From: Dehalogenimonas lykanthroporepellens BL-DC-9
GTDB taxonomy: Bacteria; Chloroflexota; Dehalococcoidia; Dehalococcoidales; Dehalococcoidaceae
Reading direction: 5' to 3'
NCBI GenBank assembly: GCA_000143165.1
Contig: CP002084.1
Span: forward strand, 1,580,001 to 1,644,000
DNA: 64,000 nucleotides
The notes under the pieces: generated by a model
What the model saw: the letters and a program-made list of their open reading frames with translations, nothing else
Told to the model about the DNA's origin: nothing
Databases searched by the model: none
Program-made: the position numbers and the translations under genes
Part shown: positions 58,690 through 64,000 of the stretch, in pieces
Position numbering within the stretch: the first letter of the stretch is position 1
How the letters are laid out: the number at the start of each line of letters is the position of its first letter

Positions 58690-59035
58690 CTTGCAGACCC
58701 TCCAAACGGCTCTTGAGCGCGTCGATCACCGTGCGGCGTTTCTCGGTGTCCATGTAGCCTTTGAGGGTCTCTGGATTGGCTTCCTCGTTGACCCTGGAGA
58801 TGGCGTCGGTGGCGGAGAGTTTGCTCAGGTCCACCGGTTCCGCGTCCTGGTCTGGCTCTGGAGGGGCGAGCGGTTCCTGCTTCGGTTTGTCGGCTATGGC
58901 CAGGCGGCCGTTCTTGAGCGCCGCCTGGATCTGCTTGGTGAGGCGTTCCACCTCGACCACCTGGCCGGGCTTGAGTTTCAGCCCGGCGTCGGGGATCACC
59001 AGAACGCCGGGACGGATGTTCTTGATTCGATTCAT
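58676..59035 (-). CDS. Head-module protein, function unknown
   Basis: A 119-residue protein. An N-terminal beta part (VLVIPDAGLKLKPGQVVEVERLT) is followed by a proline-rich linker (KQEPLAPPEPDQDAEPVD) and a helical C-terminus (VIDALKSRLEGLQG). It lies between major capsid and connector genes. No family is recognised; possibly a head-joining accessory. Confidence 0.6.
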   Translation of the reverse strand: MNRIKNIRPGVLVIPDAGLKLKPGQVVEVERLTKQIQAALKNGRLAIADKPKQEPLAPPEPDQDAEPVDLSKLSATDAISRVNEEANPETLKGYMDTEKRRTVIDALKSRLEGLQGVAE

Positions 59036-59054
59036 CTCACGTCACCTCCTAAGA

Positions 59055-59918
59055 TTACGGAACCAGTTTGACCTTGGCCATGATGTCAGGGCGGGTAATG
59101 CCCTGGCCGATTTCAGACCACACCAGCCAGCCGGTCTTGAAGCGGGTCTTCTGATCGATGGACTCCGTCTTCAGGTTTTCGCGCACCGGCATCTTTCCGA
59201 CCTCTTCATCCGGGACGATGATGATCTCGCCCAGCGGCATGGAGGCGGTCAACAGGATGCCGCCGGTGCCGTAGTTCTTGATGACACCCTTCTGACGCAG
59301 CTCGAGCTTGGTCTGGGGATCGAGGTTCCAGCCGCGCATGTCGTTGAACCGGCGGCCGCGCATGACGATGTACTTCACCGACAGCTCCAGGTCCTCGATG
59401 ATCGAGATGGCCTCGTTCAGTGCCTCCTCGGTGAGCAAATCGCCGGTGACCTCGATGGTGTTGGTCGCCGGGATGGCCGAGGAGAGCACCGAGATGGTGC
59501 GGCGATCCATCTCCTTACGGATGGCGTCAGCCGCGCTGGTCTGGATGTCCATCAGCGTGCCGATGTTGCCGTTTTTGAGGACGGAAACGTCCACCATCGG
59601 GTTGGAGTGGATGCGGTTGGTGGGGAACTCGACCTCGTCCTTGCCCACCTCCTGCTCCTGGGCGTCGCCGTCCTTGCTGATCCAGTGGGCCTTGACGGTC
59701 GGTTTCTTCTGGTAGACCGGACGTTCGCCCTTGGGCAGCGTGTGCTTGGTGAGCAGCAACGAGGAAATCTCCTTGCGCTTGATCTCCCGTTCGATGGGCG
59801 CGGCGATGGCGGCGGCAAGCGCCCGCATGCCTTCGGGCGACTCGAGAGCCTCGCTCATGAGCCGCGCCATGGTTTCCATGTACTCCTGGGAGTGGATCTT
59901 CAACTGATTGGTTTTCAT
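59055..59918 (-). CDS. Major capsid protein (HK97 fold)
   Basis: A 287-residue shell protein. The N-terminal arm (ETMARLMSEALESPEGMRALAAAIAAPIEREIKRKE) and the E-loop/P-domain signatures such as VDVSVLKNGNIGTLMDIQTSAADAIRKEMDRRTISVLSSAIP and AISIIEDLELSVKYIVMRGRRFNDMRGW are consistent with HK97-fold capsids with an encapsulin-like or phage-specific arrangement. The C-terminal GWLVWSEIGQGITRPDIMAKV resembles the shell-closing strand. Preceded by the decoration gene and the scaffold/protease gene, the expected order. Length at the short end for myovirus capsids. Confidence 0.8.
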   Translation of the reverse strand: MKTNQLKIHSQEYMETMARLMSEALESPEGMRALAAAIAAPIEREIKRKEISSLLLTKHTLPKGERPVYQKKPTVKAHWISKDGDAQEQEVGKDEVEFPTNRIHSNPMVDVSVLKNGNIGTLMDIQTSAADAIRKEMDRRTISVLSSAIPATNTIEVTGDLLTEEALNEAISIIEDLELSVKYIVMRGRRFNDMRGWNLDPQTKLELRQKGVIKNYGTGGILLTASMPLGEIIIVPDEEVGKMPVRENLKTESIDQKTRFKTGWLVWSEIGQGITRPDIMAKVKLVP

Positions 59919-59936
59919 GTGCGTTGGCTCCTTGGG

Positions 59937-60299
59937 TTAGACGAGCAGGCGGAATTTGAGGACGCCGCTCTGTACGGAAATGGCGTGGGCGACGACGTGC
60001 TCCCCGGCCGCGACGCCGTTGGTCAGGCGACCGCCCGCCGAAACTTTCAGGTCGTCTCCGGCGACGACGGTCCCTTCGAAGGCGTCGGTCTCGTAGACGC
60101 CGCCGTCGCAGTAGATGCCTGGCATTTCGCCACCGGCGTAATCCTTGATCAGGATGCCGAAGGAGCGCTTGGTGGGATCGGTGTTGACGGCGAACAGGTC
60201 GTCGCCGACCACGCGGACCACCTGGCCGAGTTGGCCGTCGCCCTGGATGTGGCCGTCGCCATAGGCGAGGCTGCGGTGACACGGATTGATGAATGACAT
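59937..60299 (-). CDS. Head decoration/stabilisation-type protein
   Basis: A 120-residue protein (MSFINPCHRSLAYGDGHIQGDGQLG). GQLGQVVRVVGDDLFAVNTDPTKRSFGILIKDYAGG resembles the beta-tulip decoration proteins placed between scaffold and capsid genes in many phages. It would bind the outer shell at trimer or hexamer sites. Assignment rests on position and length. Confidence 0.6.
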   Translation of the reverse strand: MSFINPCHRSLAYGDGHIQGDGQLGQVVRVVGDDLFAVNTDPTKRSFGILIKDYAGGEMPGIYCDGGVYETDAFEGTVVAGDDLKVSAGGRLTNGVAAGEHVVAHAISVQSGVLKFRLLV

Positions 60300-60311
60300 G
60301 GTGTTTCCTCC

Positions 60312-62720
60312 TTAAGCGTTGATTTCCGAGTGTTCGGGAGTGTCCTCGCCGACACGGTTGCGGTAAGCGGCCATGAACCCGTCGCGCAGGCGGTCCTCGA
60401 GCGACACCTTGCGGTCGTCCACATCGTGGGGCCGGACACCGGCGTCGCTGCGCAGCGGGGTTTCCGTCGATGCCTTGGCGGCGGGCTTGCCGCCCTGGTC
60501 GCTGTCGGCGGGTTTCTCTTCCTTGTCCTTGTCCGCTTTTGCCGACTTGGGCAGGCGTTCGTAAGCGGCCTCGGTGGCGGCGAATGCTTCGTCGGACAGT
60601 TCGGCCAGGCGTTTCAGTTCGGCTTCCCGGTCCTCCTCGGAAGCGAAGGAGAGTCCCTGCTTCTCCAGACGGGTGAGCAGCTTCTTGGCGCGGGAGCGGC
60701 AAGCGGCCGCCTTTTGTTCGGCTTCCAGTTCCTGGACGCGTTTCTGCAGCTCGGCGACCTGGGCCTTGAGCTGGCGGTTTTCCTTTTCCAGGTCGGAAAC
60801 GCGAGCGGGATCGCCTTCCTGCTGGGCCGGTTTCTTCTTGGCCGCGTCAGATTCAGTCTTGGCGGCCGGGTCTTCGGTAGGTTTGGTTTTGTCTTCCATC
60901 GTGGAATCTCCTTCGGGTTGGGATTGGTCGGGCTGGCTCTGAAGGGACGCCACCTGCAGAATCCTGGCGTTCTCGTCCGCGCCTTTGCGGTCGAGCAGTC
61001 CCAGTCCGGTGAAAGTGACGCCGTGCAGAATCTCGAAAACGGGTTGGCCGTTGAAATCACGGCCCTTGAATTTGCGCAGGTGGGTGCAGTAGTCGGCCTT
61101 GTTCTGGAAGCGCTTGTGGCAGACCGAACATTCGCCTTCCTGGTAGTCGCATTCCATGGAGACCTGGGAGATGATCCCGCGCTTCATCAGCTTGTAGGCC
61201 AGCCGGGCGGCCGGGGTGTCGTGGACGTACAGCTCACCGACGCATTCCACGCGGCCGCCGTTGTCGTCCTCCAGGTAGTCGGCGGCGACGATGCCGCCCA
61301 CGATGTCGTTGAACTCCTGCGAATGTTGCAGATCGACCTTCTTGTTCACGGCCGTCATATGCCGACCGGACAACTCCTCGGCGGTGAAGTGGTCGCCGTT
61401 CTTGTTGGTGCCGGTGCGACAGAGCACGAAGCTGAATTGGGGGTCGCCCGCCGAGCCGACATCCATGGCCTCGGTCGTGAGGCGTTCGCCTTCGCCCAGC
61501 TGGATGTCCACGGGGATGCTGGTGTGGAAGTTCGCTGCGGCGGCCATCGGAACGGGTTTTTCCTCCCGCTCGGCGCTGGCCTTGGCCCCGGGAGCGCAGA
61601 CGAACAGACGCTCCTTGGCGTTGGAAGCCTCACCGTGCTTGGAGGTGATGGCGTAGTGGTGATCCTTGGACCTCATCCGGCTCTGCTTGCCGAAGGAGCC
61701 GATGATCCGCTTCATCTCCTGCTCGTTGGGATAGGCGTGATCGCGGTAGGAGATCAGCCAGTGCGGGATGTGCTTGGCGTTGCCGAGAAAAGTCTGGAAG
61801 AACTCGCTGGCGTTGGCCTTGGTGACGGTCTTGTGGTCGGTCTCGTAATACTTGACCTTGGTGTCGGCCTTGATTTCGAGCCCTTCCCAATAGGTCATGA
61901 GCCCCTCCACGAAGTGGTAGGCCCGCTCGTAATTGGTGGTCGAAAACTCGGTGGCGTAGGGCGGATCGAAGTAGGCCAGATCCGCCTTGGCTTTCGGCAG
62001 CAGGTCGTTGATGTCCTGCCGGTATGCCTTGTTCTCCTTGTCGTTGTCGAAGATCAGGGCGTTGATGCGCTGCAGGTTCTTGCGCAAGCGATCTTTGAAC
62101 TCGTCGGGGGTGTCCTGGCGGCGGCCATAATCGGTGGACGACGAGAAGTGGCCGAAGCCACCCTTGCCGCTCATGCAGGTTTTGCCGAGGCCGAACAGGG
62201 CGATGTCTTTCTTGAAGCCGGAGAGCTTGTCGCAGTTGGCGCGGATGGTGTCGATCAGCGCATGGACGCCCTTGGCGAAGAAAATGCCCTTGAAGTTGTC
62301 CTGAACGAAGCTGCCCGCCTTGGCGTTGTCGGCCAGGAGTGCCTCGATCTCGTCCTCGCTCAGGCGAACCGAGTTGTTCTCGATGATCGCCTTGGCGGCA
62401 TGGTGGCAGTAGCGGAGCCGGTCGTTGGCGATGACCTGGAGGCCCTTGGTCTTGTACATGTAGGCCACGACCGCAGACCCCGAAAAGGCATCCAGCACCG
62501 TGCCAGTGCCCTCCGGGGTATGCTTCCAGATCCAGTCGACGAGCTTCTGCTTACTGCCGATGTAGTTGGTGATGTACTTGGGGCGCTTCTCGGGAGGGAG
62601 CTCTTCAGGAGCGGACTGTTCGGCGGCCTCGGTCCCAAGCGCATCGGGATCGAGAGTCAGCGCCGCATCGGCCTCCAGTAGAAACGCCAGCCTTTCCAGG
62701 TCTGTGGCGAACAGTTCCAT
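60312..62720 (-). CDS. Fused DNA adenine methyltransferase, prohead protease and scaffold protein
   Basis: An 802-residue three-part protein. Residues about 1-375 form a D12-class N6-adenine methyltransferase: NYIGSKQKLVDWI (52-64), motif I DAFSGSAVVAY (77-87), motif IV AYFDPPYATEFS (249-260). About 400-600 is an XkdF/prohead-protease-like part, with GTNKNGDHFTAEEL, LQHSQEF (probable catalytic His), ISQVSMEC (probable Ser) and a Cys/His cluster CSVCHKRFQNKADYCTHLR resembling a zinc finger. From about 640 comes a lysine/glutamate-rich coiled coil (LEKENRQLKAQVAELQKRVQELE) of scaffold type. ATG 62720 has GGAG nearby. The capsid and decoration genes follow. Confidence 0.82.
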   Translation of the reverse strand: MELFATDLERLAFLLEADAALTLDPDALGTEAAEQSAPEELPPEKRPKYITNYIGSKQKLVDWIWKHTPEGTGTVLDAFSGSAVVAYMYKTKGLQVIANDRLRYCHHAAKAIIENNSVRLSEDEIEALLADNAKAGSFVQDNFKGIFFAKGVHALIDTIRANCDKLSGFKKDIALFGLGKTCMSGKGGFGHFSSSTDYGRRQDTPDEFKDRLRKNLQRINALIFDNDKENKAYRQDINDLLPKAKADLAYFDPPYATEFSTTNYERAYHFVEGLMTYWEGLEIKADTKVKYYETDHKTVTKANASEFFQTFLGNAKHIPHWLISYRDHAYPNEQEMKRIIGSFGKQSRMRSKDHHYAITSKHGEASNAKERLFVCAPGAKASAEREEKPVPMAAAANFHTSIPVDIQLGEGERLTTEAMDVGSAGDPQFSFVLCRTGTNKNGDHFTAEELSGRHMTAVNKKVDLQHSQEFNDIVGGIVAADYLEDDNGGRVECVGELYVHDTPAARLAYKLMKRGIISQVSMECDYQEGECSVCHKRFQNKADYCTHLRKFKGRDFNGQPVFEILHGVTFTGLGLLDRKGADENARILQVASLQSQPDQSQPEGDSTMEDKTKPTEDPAAKTESDAAKKKPAQQEGDPARVSDLEKENRQLKAQVAELQKRVQELEAEQKAAACRSRAKKLLTRLEKQGLSFASEEDREAELKRLAELSDEAFAATEAAYERLPKSAKADKDKEEKPADSDQGGKPAAKASTETPLRSDAGVRPHDVDDRKVSLEDRLRDGFMAAYRNRVGEDTPEHSEINA

Positions 62721-62775
62721 CAACGTCTCCGGTCAGTTTGCTGTGCTCTCCGCGACCTGCGGGGAGCGTTCAGCG

Positions 62776-62809
62776 GTTACTTACCGGAAGCGTCGGCGAT
62801 GTGTCGGAG
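62776..62809 (-). promoter_or_regulatory. 34-bp late-promoter-like motif, copy 4
   Basis: Plus-strand text begins GTTACTTACCGGAAG and ends GATGTGTCGGAG, 55 bp before the start of the head-module polyprotein gene. The -35-like hexamer CCGACA (62802-62807, minus strand) and -10-like TAAGTA (62778-62783) are separated by 18 bp. It lies back to back with the divergent promoter at 62875. Confidence 0.65.
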
Positions 62810-62874
62810 GGTGACGGCGAATTTCAGCGGGCGGGGTTCAGCCGGAAATTTCCTGGAAGTTGCCGAGATTTGGC

Positions 62875-62903
62875 TTGAAAGTCGATCTGCTATTCGTTAT
62901 CTT
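62875..62903 (+). promoter_or_regulatory. Sigma-70-like promoter of the divergent operon
   Basis: TTGAAA (62875-62880), 17 bp, TATCTT (62898-62903) on the plus strand, about 45 bp before the ATG of the HTH gene. Transcription should start near 62910. The preceding 65 bp contain the divergent late-promoter motif. Moderately good match. Confidence 0.55.
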
Positions 62904-62948
62904 GTGTTATCATGTTTTATTATTGGGCTCAGAAAAGCGGTGACTGAC

Positions 62949-63158
62949 ATGGAACCTCAAGACAAATGGCTGACCATCGAGGAGCTTTCCGGCTATCTGA
63001 AGATGAGCCGCAGCAAGCTCTATCAGATGGCCCAGAAAGGCGAGCTGCTCGGTTCCAAGATCGGAACACAGTGGCGGTTCGACCGGGATGAGATCGACGA
63101 TTGGGTGAAAAGCAAGCGGCCTGCGGCGGATAAAAAATCCACGGGGGAAACAAAATGA
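62949..63158 (+). CDS. Small helix-turn-helix (excisionase/AlpA-like) regulator heading the rightward operon
   Basis: A 69-residue HTH protein: MEPQDKWLTIEELSGYLKMSRSKLYQMAQKG then KIGTQWRFDRDEIDDWVKSK. It is a clear paralogue of the HTH protein at the head of the BREX operon (WLSVEEIGKYLGVSSDTVYRWI / KIGRLWKFKKDEIDEWV), with the same wing. The start at 62949 is where homology begins; no strong ribosome site is seen (GCGGTGA nearby). The stop overlaps the next gene by 4 bp. Likely autoregulator of the operon (inference). Confidence 0.75.
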   Translation: MEPQDKWLTIEELSGYLKMSRSKLYQMAQKGELLGSKIGTQWRFDRDEIDDWVKSKRPAADKKSTGETK

Positions 63159-64000
63159 CTACCTCGACAACGCAGAGTCCGAATGAAAAAACCGTTCGTC
63201 TGGTCGATTATTTGCTCCGGCTGGCGACTCTGCGTTCGAAACTGATTCGCGATATTGCCGAATACGAGAAGATCCTTTGGGTTTCAAGCGTCCCGCATGA
63301 GCGAGGGTGTTTTACTCAGGCGTGGGGACGTGATGAGGAGCATGAGCCGGACGAGTGGCTTGAGGTGGAAAATCGGCGGGAGCCGGAATTGCCTGCCGTA
63401 CCCGCTCAATGCAAAGACTGGGTAAATCAAACTGCACTACGAAATAAGGGCGATTTGCCTGAACTTCTGTCAAAAATCACTAGACAAATCCAAAATCCAG
63501 ATTGGCACGAAGGATCGGATCAACCGGAAACGATTCCGCACACTGAACATATAGAAGATCATCCGACGATTCAGCGTGCATGGGATCGGTATGTTGAAGA
63601 AAAGTGGCTACCCTGGACAGAGTCACATAATGCCTGGGAGAAGGTCCACAAAGTATATTCCTCACTCTTTGCCATCCATCAGGAGCAACTCCGCCTTGGG
63701 GAGGAATATGAACTCGTGCTCGGTTTAGGCCTGCTGACTTGGCAGACGCCCACCGGGCAGCGTGCCCGGCGGCACTTGGTTGTCGCCGACGCTATTCTTG
63801 AGTTCGAAGCCCGTTTGGGCAAATTCACCGTCCGTCCTCATACCGAAGGTGCCAAATTACGCCCCGAACTCGATATGTTGGATATCGAGGAACAGCCAGC
63901 GCGTGCCGAAGAAACCGCGAAGGTTTCACTTTCCAGAGCCGAAGACGACCCCTGGGAGAAGGGATGTGTTGAAGGCGTGCTCCAGGCTTTGGTGCATTCG
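63155..64000 (+). CDS. Large protein of the rightward operon, N-terminal 282 residues, continues beyond window
   Basis: The ATG at 63155 overlaps the HTH stop by 4 bp (ATGA). The frame is open to the window edge. The first about 45 residues (VRLVDYLLRLATLRSKLIRDIAEYEKIL) are helical. Then follow acidic/tryptophan-rich regions (WHEGSDQPETIPHTEHIED) and EYELVLGLGLLTWQTPTGQRARRHLVVADAILEF, a pattern I associate with the N-terminal region of very large helicase/nuclease or ATPase defence proteins; this is uncertain. No catalytic motif is within the visible part. As the second gene behind an AlpA-like HTH gene, a phage defence system is plausible. Confidence 0.6.
   Translation, partial: MTTSTTQSPNEKTVRLVDYLLRLATLRSKLIRDIAEYEKILWVSSVPHERGCFTQAWGRDEEHEPDEWLEVENRREPELPAVPAQCKDWVNQTALRNKGDLPELLSKITRQIQNPDWHEGSDQPETIPHTEHIEDHPTIQRAWDRYVEEKWLPWTESHNAWEKVHKVYSSLFAIHQEQLRLGEEYELVLGLGLLTWQTPTGQRARRHLVVADAILEFEARLGKFTVRPHTEGAKLRPELDMLDIEEQPARAEETAKVSLSRAEDDPWEKGCVEGVLQALVHS

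Noticed and set aside
1-64000. CRISPR arrays, tRNA or rRNA genes
   Set aside because: I saw no regularly spaced repeats and no tRNA cloverleaf or rRNA-like stretch on reading; a tRNAscan or CRISPR finder run would settle it.

Overview
The window holds the edge of a bacterial chromosome, a defence island and a contractile-tailed (myovirus-type) prophage structural block. Nearly everything from about 0.5 to 62.7 kb is transcribed leftward on the minus strand. The host cannot be named from the sequence. A probable selenocysteine-containing peroxiredoxin, a compact-cysteine iron-sulfur flavoprotein, DsrE and DUF1638 proteins point to an anaerobic, selenocysteine-decoding bacterium, possibly of the Desulfobacterota type (inference, low confidence). 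The phage genes are visibly GC-rich. The Hachiman genes and the redox cargo at 53.7-57.7 kb are clearly more AT-rich.

Layout: 1-0.75 kb, a partial Na+/Ca2+ antiporter and a DUF2188 gene. 0.79-24.5 kb, one defence operon read right to left from a strong sigma-70-like promoter at 24.45 kb: small HTH gene, brxE-like gene, brxA, brxB, brxC, pglX, pglZ, brxL variant (a BREX system), then a phosphoribosyltransferase plus DprA pair (ShosTA-like), then hamA and hamB (Hachiman). The 3' part of hamB is split into three pieces by two near-identical IS256-family elements. Removing both elements and one copy of each target duplication restores a single 1,123-codon frame. 24.5-27.3 kb, an amidoligase / class II glutamine amidotransferase / gamma-glutamylcyclotransferase cluster, probably for a peptide or protein modification.

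27.5-51.5 kb is a complete contractile tail module: sheath, tube, gp26-like protein with a probable -1 frameshift product, tape measure, LysM protein, gpD, gpV, PAAR spike tip, gp25, baseplate J, tail protein I and fibre-type proteins. 51.5-53.2 kb is an IS3-family element in small plus-strand genes. 53.2-62.7 kb is the head module: a three-part methyltransferase/protease/scaffold protein, decoration and major capsid proteins, and connectors. A redox cargo (Crp/Fnr regulator, DUF1638, DsrE, PNPOx-like, iron-sulfur flavoprotein, selenoprotein peroxiredoxin) is inserted at the start of one connector gene. At 62.9 kb a second, divergent operon begins with another HTH gene followed by a large gene that runs off the window.

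Four copies of a 34-bp intergenic motif lie upstream of the head block and of three tail sub-blocks. They occupy the only gaps longer than about 16 bp in the tail module and look like a set of coordinated phage late promoters. The strongest candidates for new biology are the single-operon BREX-ShosTA-Hachiman arrangement, the 34-bp motif set, the selenoprotein cargo inside a phage head operon, and the methyltransferase-protease-scaffold fusion. No terminase, portal, integrase or phage repressor is visible, so either the prophage continues beyond the window or these modules were lost.
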